Source: Clostridia bacterium (GTDB taxonomy: Bacteria; Bacillota; Clostridia; Oscillospirales; Acutalibacteraceae). From it: a stretch of DNA of 32,687 bases. Below the pieces are notes generated by a model. It was not told where the DNA came from. It was given only the letters and a program-made list of their open reading frames with translations, and ran no database searches. The translations under genes and the position numbers were made by a program. Numbering within the stretch: position 1 is the first letter of the stretch; each line of letters begins with the position of its first letter. This document shows positions 20,872 through 29,721 of this stretch, in pieces. The DNA lies in the NCBI GenBank assembly GCA_017503785.1, contig JAFVSK010000007.1:1-32687 (forward strand), written 5' to 3'.

Positions 20872-22179
20872 TTAAGTTGCCCAAAAATTAATCGACTTTT
20901 TCCGCAAGCGACCAATTAACTTTCCAAGCAACCAGAAAATAAGTTGCAGCGCAATACCAACAACAATGGCCACAACCAAATCGAACACCACGGTAAGCAC
21001 GAACGTTGCCACCAGCACCACACTGTCGGTTACGTTCTTTTTACGCAAAATACCGGCAAACACCTTATATTCGCTCATGTTGTAGGCCACCATGAACAGA
21101 ATAGCAGCAATGGTGGGCATCGGGATCAGTGCGGCATAAGGCATCAAGAACAGCAGCACCAAGAACAACACCACGGCATGCACCATACCGGCGATCGGCG
21201 TTCTGCCGCCGTTTTTGGCATTGGCCGAGGTACGCGCAATGGCACCCGTGGCAGGAATACCGCCAAACAACACCGACGCAATGTTCCCCAAGCCCTGCGC
21301 CACCAACTCGCTGTTAGAGTTGTGCTTGGAATTCACCATACCATCAGCCACCACACAGGACAGCAGCGACTCAATTGCCGCCAGTAGCGCAATGGTGATG
21401 GCATTGGGAATCACCGCCACCAGCTTTGCTGCGCTAAAATCCATGGCACCGAAATCCACTCGCGGCAACCCGGTGGGAATGGTGTAAAGATCACCGATGG
21501 TGTACACACCCGCATCCAAAGCCGGGATAAATTTTACCAGTAATGCTCCCACAACCACGGCCACCAGCGAAGGCGGTAACCGTTTTTCAAACTTGGGATA
21601 GACGATCAAGATCGCCAGGCTCACGGCGCCCACCAACAACGCCCACGGACTGAAGGTACCGATCGCTTCCAGATTGGCTTCCACCTTTTCCAAGGTTTCC
21701 ACAGGCTTCACACCGTTTGCATAGGTCAGTCCCAAGAAATCCTTTATCTGACCCAGCAAAATGGTCACGGCAATACCGCTGGTAAAGCCCACGGTAATGG
21801 TGTGCGGCATATATTTGATGAACGAGCCCAACTTGCACACACCCATTAAGATCAGAAGAATACCCGCCATTACGGTGGCTAAAAACAGGCCGTCCATACC
21901 CTGTGTTGCCACAACGCCGGCCACAATGGTGGCGAACGCCGCCGTAGGGCCGGCGATCTGCACACGGCTACCGCCAAACAGCGATACCACGAAGCCGGCG
22001 GCGATCGCCGTATACACACCGCATGCAGGCTCCACACCAGAGGCCAGTGCCAAGGCGATCGACAGCGGCAGGGCGATGATCGCCACGATAATACCTGCGA
22101 TCACGTCGTTTAACAATTGCTTTTTCGTGTAGCCCTTCAGCGAAGAGATCAACTTCGGCTGTAAATAAAATTCTTTCAT
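20872..22179 (-). CDS. SulP-family anion transporter lacking the STAS domain
   Basis: 435 residues, nearly all membrane. Family features are NDVIAGIIVAIIALPLSIAL and ALASGVEPACGVYTAIAAG near the N-terminus, GGSRVQIAGPTAAF, and the later GNIASVLFGGIPATGAIART. SulP proteins carry sulfate, bicarbonate or other anions. Most have about 550 residues with a C-terminal cytosolic STAS domain; this one ends after the last helix with KLIGRLRKKSINFWAT. No STAS-coding sequence lies between its stop and the next promoter. The start has GAGAGG five nt ahead. It follows the HAD gene by 13 nt, so they may share a transcript. Confidence 0.9.
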   Translation of the reverse strand: MKEFYLQPKLISSLKGYTKKQLLNDVIAGIIVAIIALPLSIALALASGVEPACGVYTAIAAGFVVSLFGGSRVQIAGPTAAFATIVAGVVATQGMDGLFLATVMAGILLILMGVCKLGSFIKYMPHTITVGFTSGIAVTILLGQIKDFLGLTYANGVKPVETLEKVEANLEAIGTFSPWALLVGAVSLAILIVYPKFEKRLPPSLVAVVVGALLVKFIPALDAGVYTIGDLYTIPTGLPRVDFGAMDFSAAKLVAVIPNAITIALLAAIESLLSCVVADGMVNSKHNSNSELVAQGLGNIASVLFGGIPATGAIARTSANAKNGGRTPIAGMVHAVVLFLVLLFLMPYAALIPMPTIAAILFMVAYNMSEYKVFAGILRKKNVTDSVVLVATFVLTVVFDLVVAIVVGIALQLIFWLLGKLIGRLRKKSINFWAT

Positions 22180-22192
22180 TGTAACCTCTCTT

Positions 22193-22993
22193 TTACCATT
22201 CCTCGATCACGCGAGCAATCGCGTGTTCTTCATTGCTCACGGTGATACGATCGGCTGCCGCCTTAGCCGCTTGACTGGCATTGGCCACCGCCACGCCCAG
22301 TCCGGCCGCACGCAGCATGGAGACATCGTTGTCGTTATCCCCCACGGCGATAATATGTTTCACCGGCACCCCCGTAAGCTTCGACAAACGCGGCAACAAG
22401 TCACCCTTGCCGACACCTTGCGGCAACGCCTCATAATACGCTTTATCTGTGCGAAGAAACGTAAACTTTTGAGCAAGCGGATGCTTCTCCAGCAACGCGA
22501 TCAATCGCTGCAGCGTGGCTTCGTCTGCTTCGGTGAACATCACCTTGGCAAGCGGCTCTTGCACGGTGCGAATATCGCCTGCCACGTCCTCGAAGCCCTC
22601 GTCGCGGCGAAACCGCTCGGCAGCAGCGTTTTTCTTGTGAAAATACACACCGCTGTGCGTGCAAGCAATCACCCCAACCGAGGGCACCTGCTCCACAGCG
22701 TAATCCACCAGTTCTGCCACCTCAGCCGATATGCTGCGGCCCCACAGCTGCTGTCCTGTGCGGTGATCGTAAAGGCAACCACCGCTATTATGCCCGCACG
22801 GTGCATTGGGATGAACAACGTCCACCACCGCCTTGGCACCACGCGGAATACGTCCGGTAATGAAGCTGAATAAGCCACCCTCGCTTTGAAAATAGCGGAT
22901 CGCACGCAGATTTTCCTCCGACACGCTTTTATCGTCGCGCAGCAGTGTACCGTCCAGATCGGTCACGATCATCCAACCGCTAAACTTCCCCAT
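22193..22993 (-). CDS. HAD-superfamily (Cof-type) phosphatase
   Basis: 266 residues. Motif I is VTDLDGTLL (about 10-18, two catalytic Asp), motif II the Thr in FITGR, motif III a Lys in GVGKGD, and motif IV VGDNDNDVSML. The alpha/beta cap between motifs II and III marks the Cof/YidA group, which acts on sugar phosphates, flavin or PLP intermediates; the substrate cannot be told. The ATG overlaps the stop of the AlaX-like gene by one base (TAATG), a sign of coupled translation. Confidence 0.9.
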   Translation of the reverse strand: MGKFSGWMIVTDLDGTLLRDDKSVSEENLRAIRYFQSEGGLFSFITGRIPRGAKAVVDVVHPNAPCGHNSGGCLYDHRTGQQLWGRSISAEVAELVDYAVEQVPSVGVIACTHSGVYFHKKNAAAERFRRDEGFEDVAGDIRTVQEPLAKVMFTEADEATLQRLIALLEKHPLAQKFTFLRTDKAYYEALPQGVGKGDLLPRLSKLTGVPVKHIIAVGDNDNDVSMLRAAGLGVAVANASQAAKAAADRITVSNEEHAIARVIEEW

Positions 22994-24144
22994 TACAGCA
23001 GCGCCTCCACAGCGGCCAACAACTCCTCAGCCGACTTCGACGGCACCTTGCCCTGTGCATAGTTCGGCTTACCGCCGCCCTTGCCGCCGAATTGGGTATT
23101 CAGCAGCGTAACGACCGCTTTCACCACAGCAGCATCGCCGGCGGCTACGTACAAATAGCCCTCGCCCACAGCCGACAGCAGCACGCACGCCTTGGTATCA
23201 TTCTCCATCAGCGTGTTAGCACAATAGCGCATCTCATCAAAGCCGATATCGGCCGTCGCCGCCATTACCGACCCATTCACGGCAATCGGTTTCAGCTCAC
23301 ACAGTGCTACGCGCTTCAGCAATTGCTGATTTTCGGCACGCAAGGTCTGCTCTGCTTCAACATGCCGATTCACCGCTTCGGCCACAGCCTCGCGCGGTGC
23401 CGAAAGCAGCTTCATCAGGCTTTTGTTCACGCGGTTTAATGCCGCATAATCTGCCAGCGCGTGCTTACCCGCCAGCATGGTAATACGCGTACCGCCCTTA
23501 TAGGGTATACTATCAACGATCTTCACCAAACCGATCTCGCCCGTACGCGCAGGGTGCGGCGCACAACAAGCGCAGCAGTCGATCCCCTCCATCGTTACCA
23601 AGCGCAGATCATCAATATTTTCCAGCTTGCTGCGATAGGTAAGCGTGGCTTGCTCTTCGGGCGTGGGAAACGACACAGTGATCGCCGCGTTTTGCCACAC
23701 GGCGGCGTTTGCCTCGCGCTCCACCGTTTCCAGATCTTCTGCCGACAGCGGCCCGTTAAAGTCCACCGTCATCAATGCTTCGCTCATGTGGAAGCCCACG
23801 TTATCGTACCCAAACAAGCGGTGCACCACACCCGACACGATATGCTCGCCCGCATGGCTCTGCATTCGTTCGAAACGCAGCGGCCAATTAAGACAACCGT
23901 GCACCGTACTGCCCACAGCCAATGGTGCGGATACCGTGTGCACAACCTCACCGTCTTTTAACTGAACATCCTGCACGGCTTCGCCGTTCAGTGTGCCCTC
24001 GTCGGCCGCCTGACCGCCACCCTCCGGGAAAAAGGCCGTTTGGTCCAGCACAACACGGTATACCTCACCGTCCTGCTCACACGATACCACCGTGGCCGTA
24101 AACTCGCGACAATAGGCATCGCGTTCATACAATCGCTTTGTCAT
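22993..24144 (-). CDS. Alanyl-tRNA editing protein, AlaX-type with DHHA1 domain
   Basis: 383 residues in three parts. The first is a short AlaRS-like beta barrel (QTAFFPEGGGQAADEGTL). The second is the editing domain with the zinc ligands HAGEH (about 97-101) and CCAPHPARTGEIG (about 193-205). The third is a DHHA1 domain ending GGKGGGKPNYAQGKVP. AlaX enzymes hydrolyse Ser or Gly wrongly attached to tRNA-Ala in trans. The length fits the long AlaX-L form. The start follows GAGG. Cys replaces the usual first residue around the second metal motif, but the pair of His and the Cys/His set are kept, so activity is likely. Confidence 0.9.
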   Translation of the reverse strand: MTKRLYERDAYCREFTATVVSCEQDGEVYRVVLDQTAFFPEGGGQAADEGTLNGEAVQDVQLKDGEVVHTVSAPLAVGSTVHGCLNWPLRFERMQSHAGEHIVSGVVHRLFGYDNVGFHMSEALMTVDFNGPLSAEDLETVEREANAAVWQNAAITVSFPTPEEQATLTYRSKLENIDDLRLVTMEGIDCCACCAPHPARTGEIGLVKIVDSIPYKGGTRITMLAGKHALADYAALNRVNKSLMKLLSAPREAVAEAVNRHVEAEQTLRAENQQLLKRVALCELKPIAVNGSVMAATADIGFDEMRYCANTLMENDTKACVLLSAVGEGYLYVAAGDAAVVKAVVTLLNTQFGGKGGGKPNYAQGKVPSKSAEELLAAVEALL

Positions 24145-24165
24145 AGTTCCTCAATCCTTTAGTAA

Positions 24166-24196
24166 ATAGGGCGGAAGCGATCTGCTCCCGCCCTAT
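24166..24196 (-). terminator. Terminator of the aspS-gatC/gatA/gatB operon
   Basis: ATAGGGCGGAAGC pairs with GCTCCCGCCCTAT with one mismatch. It lies between the gatB stop (24201) and the AlaX-like start (24144). The T-run is short (TTTACT). Confidence 0.7.
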
Positions 24197-24200
24197 CGTT

Positions 24201-25625
24201 TTACAGCTCTTGCAGTTTCTTCTCCAATAATTCCTTGATCATTGCGGGATCACCGGCACCTTTGAGTTCGCGCATGCAAGCACCAAACAGCGCCTGTGCC
24301 GCCTTGACCTTGCCGTTCTTATAATCCTCAACGGCACGGGCATTCTCCGCCAGCACCGTATCGATCACACCGGCAATTGCCGCTTGATCCACCTGGCGGT
24401 CGAGCTTGTTTTCCTTGCAATACGCTTCAGGATCCACGCCATCTTCAATAACGGCAATGAGCACCTTTTTACCCGCGTTGCGGTTGATCTTGCCACCGTC
24501 AACCATCTTAATAACCGTAGCCAGCGTTTCAGCGGTAACTGCCAAATCGGCCAAGGTCTTGCCGTCTTTACGCAGAATACCCGCACAATCGGTCAAGATC
24601 CACGTTGCGGTATCTTTGGCGTTGCAGCCCAGCGCCACCGTATCGTCCAGCAGCTTGCCGATCTTGTGGTTCGAAATGAGCATATCCACCTCTTTGTCGG
24701 AAATGCCTGCTTCGCGGTACTGCTCGGCCTTTTCGTCCACCTCGGTGGGCTTGTTGGCCTTGATCTGCTCCAGCCACTCATCATCAATGATGATCGGCAT
24801 CAGGTTGGCATCGGGGAAATAGCGATAATCCGCTTCGGTTTCCTTGTTACGCATAGCAAAGGTTTTGCCGCTCACATCGTCAAAGCGACGGGTCTCCTGC
24901 ACCAGCTCCTCCAGTTCGAATTCCAGTGCATCAATGTGGCGCTGCGACTCGTAACGGATTGCTCGCTCAATTGCTTCAAACGAGCTCATGTTCTTGATCT
25001 CGGTGCGCACACCAAATTCGCTGCTACCCTCAGGCCGCACCGAAATGTTCACGTCGCAGCGCATCGCGCCCTCTTCACATTCCGAAATACCACCCGAACG
25101 GAACATCGACTTCAGCTTGTTCAAATACGTAACCACCTCTTCCGCGCTGCGGAAATCGGGCTGCGTTACAATTTCGATCAACGGCACACTGGTGCGGTTG
25201 AAATCCACGTAGGAGGAATTGCCACCGTGCACCAGCTTACCCGCATCCTCTTCCATGTGGATCTGCTTAATGCGGATATCCCGCGAGCCTGCCGAAGTCT
25301 TCAGCGTAATGCAACCGTCGGTACAAATGGGATGATTGAGCTGCGTGATCTGATAGGCACACGGCAGATCGGGATAATAATAGTTTTTCTTATCAAACGT
25401 GGTGTAGCGGTTAATGTTGCAGTTGAGCATTAAACCGGCCGTTACGGCGAGTTCTACCACGCGCTTGTTCATCACGGGAAGCATGCCGGGCATACCGCTG
25501 CAGGCAGGGCATACACAGTCGTTCGGCGACTGTGCTGCCGAATGACCGCCGCAGGAGCAGAAGATCTTGGACTCCGTGCTCAATTCCACGTGAGTTTCCA
25601 AACCAATAACGATTTCGTAGTTCAT
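24201..25625 (-). CDS. gatB: Aspartyl/glutamyl-tRNA amidotransferase subunit B
   Basis: 474 residues. GatB activates the side-chain carboxylate of Asp-tRNA-Asn or Glu-tRNA-Gln with ATP and joins ammonia to it. Visible features are MNYEIVIGLETHVEL at the start, the zinc Cys set (FCSCGG, CPACSG), YYPDLPCAYQITQ, IHMEEDAGKLVH and the C-terminal YqeY-like tail. Length and motifs are normal. ATG 25625 follows GGAAGGAAAGGGTG and lies one base after the gatA stop. It is the last gene of the T-box operon. Its kinase/transamidase half looks intact, in contrast with the gatA product next to it. Confidence 0.96.
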   Translation of the reverse strand: MNYEIVIGLETHVELSTESKIFCSCGGHSAAQSPNDCVCPACSGMPGMLPVMNKRVVELAVTAGLMLNCNINRYTTFDKKNYYYPDLPCAYQITQLNHPICTDGCITLKTSAGSRDIRIKQIHMEEDAGKLVHGGNSSYVDFNRTSVPLIEIVTQPDFRSAEEVVTYLNKLKSMFRSGGISECEEGAMRCDVNISVRPEGSSEFGVRTEIKNMSSFEAIERAIRYESQRHIDALEFELEELVQETRRFDDVSGKTFAMRNKETEADYRYFPDANLMPIIIDDEWLEQIKANKPTEVDEKAEQYREAGISDKEVDMLISNHKIGKLLDDTVALGCNAKDTATWILTDCAGILRKDGKTLADLAVTAETLATVIKMVDGGKINRNAGKKVLIAVIEDGVDPEAYCKENKLDRQVDQAAIAGVIDTVLAENARAVEDYKNGKVKAAQALFGACMRELKGAGDPAMIKELLEKKLQEL

Positions 25626-25626
25626 C

Positions 25627-26811
25627 TTACTCACCCTTTCCTTCCACACAGGCCGCCAGGCTGAGCAGCACGCTTTCGTCGAACTGCTTACCCATCAGCT
25701 GCACACCGCCGGTCACCAAAGCAGGAATACCCACCAGGTTCGCCACCGACGTGTACACGCTTTCCTCAAACACCTTGCCGAAGGCCTCATGGATAGCATA
25801 GGCCTCGTATGCCGCTTTACCGCACGCAGGCGTGAGAATGGCATCGTAGGTTTCAAACAGCGCCTTCACCTTGTCCGCGATCACGCGGCGCACCTTAAGC
25901 GACTTTTCGTAGCAATCCGCATAGCGGTTCTTGGACAACACGTCCGAGCCGTACAGAATAACGGCTTTTGTCAGGAAATTAAAGCCCTCGGTACGCGTGT
26001 TTACATACAACTCATCAATGTTTTTGTAGTTTGCCGCACGATGGCCGTATTTCACGCCGTCGTAACGCGATACGTTGTTACAGGTTTCTGCCGACATCAA
26101 AATCTGCCAAGCGGTGTTGGCCAGCTCGAACCAATCACACGAGATCTCCTCCACCGTCACACCGGCAGCACGCAAGCCGTCGACAACCGCTGCAATGCGG
26201 GCTTTCACCGTATCGTCAGCCTTGTCAAGCAATTCCTTTACCACACACACACGCTTACCGGCCACCACCGCGTTGGCGGCATAGTCGTAGGCTTTTTCGG
26301 GCAGGCTGGTGCCGTCTTTATCGTCGTGACCGGCAATAACGCCCAGTACCTCCGCCACAGCAGCAGCGTTTTGCGCGTACACGCCCACCTGCTCGCCCGA
26401 GGCTGCACACGAGATCACGCCGTAGCGCGATACCGTGCCGTAAGTGGGCTTCAAGAAATCCACACCGGCCAGCGCCGCCGCGCGGCGAGTGGCACCGTTC
26501 ATATCCACACCGAGCGCCGCTTTCACGTCGCCCTGCGCCACCAGCTGTGCTGCAGCGCCGCCGAGAGCACCCTCTTGCGGTGCGTAATGTGAAAACTCGC
26601 CCACCAGATCCAAACCGAACTCACCCACGTGAGTTTTACCGGCCACAGTATAGCCCGCCTGCTCTAAGCGAACCACGGCTTCAGCGCTGAACAAGGGCTT
26701 AAAGCCCTCCAAAATGCGCGAGCCTGCCGCTGCGGGAGCATCCTTTACCAGCAGCGTATCGTCGATCGCCACGGTACCCTTGTCGTTTAATTTAGCAGCA
26801 TAGTATTTCAT
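25627..26811 (-). CDS. gatA: GatA-like amidase subunit lacking the catalytic serines
   Basis: 394 residues, against about 485 for normal GatA. GatA hydrolyses glutamine and sends ammonia to GatB through a Lys-cisSer-Ser triad. Here the Lys is kept (AGKTHVGEF, about K59). The GGSSGGS block is EGALGGA, so the cis-Ser is Ala, and the nucleophile block GGSIR is NGATR, so Ser is Ala (about A107). Downstream parts are normal: FLKPTYGTVSRYGVI, and near the end a GVQLMGKQFDE. The N-terminal 60 or so residues of the family are absent; the product opens near the usual AIKDN region. ATG 26811 follows GAGG by 8 nt; GTG 26820 is an alternative. The frame is intact, so the protein is made but is probably not an amidase. 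Confidence 0.85.
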   Translation of the reverse strand: MKYYAAKLNDKGTVAIDDTLLVKDAPAAAGSRILEGFKPLFSAEAVVRLEQAGYTVAGKTHVGEFGLDLVGEFSHYAPQEGALGGAAAQLVAQGDVKAALGVDMNGATRRAAALAGVDFLKPTYGTVSRYGVISCAASGEQVGVYAQNAAAVAEVLGVIAGHDDKDGTSLPEKAYDYAANAVVAGKRVCVVKELLDKADDTVKARIAAVVDGLRAAGVTVEEISCDWFELANTAWQILMSAETCNNVSRYDGVKYGHRAANYKNIDELYVNTRTEGFNFLTKAVILYGSDVLSKNRYADCYEKSLKVRRVIADKVKALFETYDAILTPACGKAAYEAYAIHEAFGKVFEESVYTSVANLVGIPALVTGGVQLMGKQFDESVLLSLAACVEGKGE

Positions 26812-26821
26812 TGTGCACACC

Positions 26822-28900
26822 TCACTTTACCACTCTCGGCACTTGCCAACTATCCTCACTGCGTTCGGGCGCACCCTCCAGCAGGCTTTCGCGGCTGAAC
26901 GGCTGCTTGCGCACGTCCTCGCGCAGCACGTTCGTCATCGGCATTACGTGCACCATCACGTCAACGTTTTCCGTATCACAGCTCTGCAGCACCTTTTCGT
27001 TCTCACTCATTTGCGTGAAGATGGTCTGCATAACGCCCTCTTCCTCCTCGGTGAGCGACAGCTGATTCAGCTGCTGGGCATTGGAGAAGGTGGAGCGCTT
27101 ACCGGCAGCAGGCTTTCCTGCCGCGGCCGTACCGGCCGAACGCTGTGCCAGCGCATTGCCGGTACCCAATAGATGCACGTCCTCCAGCTGCTGGTTGGTA
27201 ACCTCGCTGGGTGCACCCAACAGCAGATCCTGCGCATTGCCGTTAAGCGGGAAGGCAATAACCTCCAAAATCTTTTCCTCGTCGGTCAGCAGCATCACCA
27301 TACGGTCAATACCGGGCGCCATGCCGGCGTGCGGCGGCGCGCCGTACTGGAACGCCGTATACAACGCGTTAAAGCGTTTTTTCAGTTCTTCCTCGTCGTA
27401 ACCGGCGATTTCAAACGCCTTTTTCATAATGTCGGTATCGTGGTTGCGCACCGCACCCGAAGCCAGCTCAATTCCGTTACACACCAAGTCGTACTGATAG
27501 GCCAGCACCTCGGTGGGATCCTTGGTGAGCAGCGCTTCCATACCGCCCTGCGGCATCGAGAACGGGTTGTGCGTAAAGATGGTTTCGCCCGTTTCCTCGT
27601 CGTTTTCGTACATCGGGAAATCAATTACGAAGCAGAATTCAAACGCATCGTCGCGAATGAGATCCAGCTGCTCTTTCTTCGCCAACCACGTGCGAATGTG
27701 GCCGGCCTTTTTCTCGGTATCGTTTTTCTTATCATCGCAAATGAAGAACAGCGTTTCGCCCTCTTTCACCTTGGTGAGCGCGATGATCTCTTCCTTTTGA
27801 GCCTCGGTGAGGAACTTGGCAATGGGACCGGCAAACACGCCGTCCTTCAATGTGATATAGCCCAAGCCGCCCAAGCCCACCTCGGCCGAGGTGGCAAACT
27901 TCAGCGAATCCTCAAAGAACTTTTTGGACTTGCCCGTGCAATCGGCCACGATGCCGCGCACCGGACGGCCCTTGAACGCCGGGAAATCCACGCCGGCAAA
28001 GAACTCCGTCAAGTCACAGATCACAAGCGGATTACGCAGATCGGGCTTATCCGAGCCGTAGGTCATCATCGCATCGGCATAGGTGATGCGGCGGAACGGC
28101 TTCGGCGTGATCTTTTTATCCGAGAAGGTCTTGAAGGTGTCGTAAATAACGTCTTCGCACACCTCCAGCACCTCGTCCTGCGTGGCAAAGGCCATCTCGA
28201 AGTCGAGCTGGTAGAACTCACCGGGCGAACGGTCGGCACGGGCATCCTCGTCGCGGAAGCAAGGAGCAATTTGGAAATAGCGATCGAAACCCGACACCAT
28301 CAGCAGCTGCTTAAACTGCTGCGGCGCCTGCGGCAACGCATAGAACTTGCCCGGGTGCTTACGACTGGGCACCAAGAAGTCACGCGCGCCCTCGGGAGAG
28401 GAGGCGGTTAAGATGGGGGTCTGCATATCCAGAAAATCCTTTTCCTCCATCTTGTTGCGCAGATGACGAATGATTTTGGAACGCATCACCAAATTATCGT
28501 GGTTGCGCGGATTACGCAGATCGAGATAACGGTATTTTAAGCGCAGCTCATCCTTGCTGGAACGAGAATTGCGCACCTCAAACGGGAGCATATTTTTGCT
28601 CTTGCCGAGCACCTGCAGCGTATCGGCCACCAGCTCCACGTAGCCGGTAGCGATCTTGGTGTTCACGGTTTCGGGATCACGCTTCTCCACTACACCGCTC
28701 ACCGAGATTACGGTTTCACGGTTGACGTTCTTCAGCAGTTCCTCATTATGGATAACCACCTGCGTAACGCCCGTGTAATCGCGAAGATCCACGAAGATAA
28801 CGCCGCCGTGATCGCGCACAACGTCGACCCAACCGGCCAGCTGCACGGTTTGGCCAATGTGCTTATCACAAATGCCGTTACAGAATAAGGTCCTATACAT
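26822..28900 (-). CDS. aspS: Aspartyl-tRNA synthetase fused to GatC
   Basis: 692 residues, against about 590 for bacterial AspRS. In order: the anticodon OB fold (HIGQTVQLAGWVDVVRDHGG), class II motif 2 (FRDEDARADRSPGEFYQLD), the bacterial GAD insertion (RPVRGIVADCTGKSKK to KKEQLDLIRD), and motif 3 (GMAPGIDRMVMLL). After AspRS ends near residue 587, an Ala/Gly/Lys linker leads into about 89 residues that match GatC: LSLTEEEEGVMQTIF, VMVHVMPMTNVLREDV, and LLEGAPERSEDSWQVPRVVK. GatC is otherwise the small scaffold of GatCAB. The fusion would tether the amidotransferase to the enzyme that makes Asp-tRNA-Asn. The start follows GGGAGGATGGTAGT. It is the first gene of a T-box operon. Confidence 0.93.
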   Translation of the reverse strand: MYRTLFCNGICDKHIGQTVQLAGWVDVVRDHGGVIFVDLRDYTGVTQVVIHNEELLKNVNRETVISVSGVVEKRDPETVNTKIATGYVELVADTLQVLGKSKNMLPFEVRNSRSSKDELRLKYRYLDLRNPRNHDNLVMRSKIIRHLRNKMEEKDFLDMQTPILTASSPEGARDFLVPSRKHPGKFYALPQAPQQFKQLLMVSGFDRYFQIAPCFRDEDARADRSPGEFYQLDFEMAFATQDEVLEVCEDVIYDTFKTFSDKKITPKPFRRITYADAMMTYGSDKPDLRNPLVICDLTEFFAGVDFPAFKGRPVRGIVADCTGKSKKFFEDSLKFATSAEVGLGGLGYITLKDGVFAGPIAKFLTEAQKEEIIALTKVKEGETLFFICDDKKNDTEKKAGHIRTWLAKKEQLDLIRDDAFEFCFVIDFPMYENDEETGETIFTHNPFSMPQGGMEALLTKDPTEVLAYQYDLVCNGIELASGAVRNHDTDIMKKAFEIAGYDEEELKKRFNALYTAFQYGAPPHAGMAPGIDRMVMLLTDEEKILEVIAFPLNGNAQDLLLGAPSEVTNQQLEDVHLLGTGNALAQRSAGTAAAGKPAAGKRSTFSNAQQLNQLSLTEEEEGVMQTIFTQMSENEKVLQSCDTENVDVMVHVMPMTNVLREDVRKQPFSRESLLEGAPERSEDSWQVPRVVK

Positions 28901-28921
28901 ACTACCATCCTCCCGATAGTT

Positions 28922-29137
28922 GAAAAATAAAAGTCCCGGGAATATATCGCTATATTCCCGGGACGAGTAAACAAATTACCCGCGGTGCCACCCGCATTGA
29001 TACGCCGCAGCGCATCCACTTTTCTATTCACTTGAAGAAACCGTTGAAGTGTTCCCGTGCTTACTACTCATCTCAAACGCGCTTTCAGTCGGTGACGCGT
29101 TCTCCCTGACAGACTTTCCACAAAAGCCGAGTCTTCG
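28922..29137 (-). promoter_or_regulatory. T-box leader of the aspS-gatC operon, with terminator
   Basis: Minus strand T-box core GGGTGGCACCGCGGGT, then a terminator with a 14-bp stem (GTCCCGGGAATATA, 28933-28964) and a T-run TTTTATTTTT. A Stem I-like region lies upstream (GTCAGGGAGAACGCG, CACCGACTGAAAG). The UGGC bulge fits a tRNA with discriminator G, as tRNA-Asp and tRNA-Asn have. I could not place the specifier with certainty; an AAC in CGGGAACACTT is a candidate, which would make it Asn-responsive. Confidence 0.88.
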
Positions 29138-29142
29138 TTATC

Positions 29143-29170
29143 ATTATAACAAATTTTTCTCGTTTGTCAA
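29143..29170 (-). promoter_or_regulatory. Promoter of the aspS T-box operon
   Basis: Minus strand TTGACA (29165-29170), 16-nt spacer, TATAAT (29143-29148): both boxes match consensus. Confidence 0.88.
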
Positions 29171-29208
29171 CAGTATTTTACCCGCAAAGCCGCGGGAATA
29201 TTCCCCTG

Positions 29209-29640
29209 TTACACACTGCGCTCCATCGCCACGTGCACAACGCCCTCTTCCAAAAACTCGTCGGAAACCGTGGCAAATCCAAACCGCTTATAAAACCCCT
29301 CCGCGTGCTTTTGTGAATCCAAGCACAACCGTCGGCAGGGCATTACGTTGGGGATCTCTGCCAAAGCACAGCGCATCAGTTCGGCACCCAAGCCGACTCC
29401 GTGCACCGACGTGAGCACTCTGCCGATGCGCACGGTTTCCGCATCGGTATAAAAGGCGCGCAAGTAGGCCATCACCTTACCGTTTTCCTCCAAGAAGACA
29501 TGGCGAGCGGTGTAATCCACGTCGTCCATATCCTGACAATGCATACGAAGCTCCACAAGAAACACCTGCGAGCGTGCTTTTAAGAGCTCATACAATTCCC
29601 GCTTGGTAAGCTCGTCAAACGTTTTGCTGACAAACCGCAT
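29209..29640 (-). CDS. GNAT acetyltransferase, ElaA-like
   Basis: 143 residues. The opening FDELTKRELYELLKARSQVF then VELRMHCQDMDDVDYTARHV is the ElaA hallmark (family consensus VFVVEQ.C.Y.D.D..D; here Leu-Arg replaces Glu-Gln). The acetyl-CoA loop is seen as IGRVLTSVHGVGLGAELM (R/Q-x-x-G-x-G/A). The late KHAEGFYKRFGFATVSDEF closes the fold. The acceptor is unknown. ATG 29640 has AAGGTGG 8 nt ahead; the ATGs at 29646 and 29652 are too near the ribosome binding site. A TATAAT at 29659-29664 with a weak -35 may be its promoter. Monocistronic. Confidence 0.88.
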   Translation of the reverse strand: MRFVSKTFDELTKRELYELLKARSQVFLVELRMHCQDMDDVDYTARHVFLEENGKVMAYLRAFYTDAETVRIGRVLTSVHGVGLGAELMRCALAEIPNVMPCRRLCLDSQKHAEGFYKRFGFATVSDEFLEEGVVHVAMERSV

Positions 29641-29721
29641 CGCCATCACCACCTTTAGATTATACTACGTTAAGTATACTTGAGCGACGGTAGAATCCAT
29701 CTCTGCTCATCACCGTTTTTC

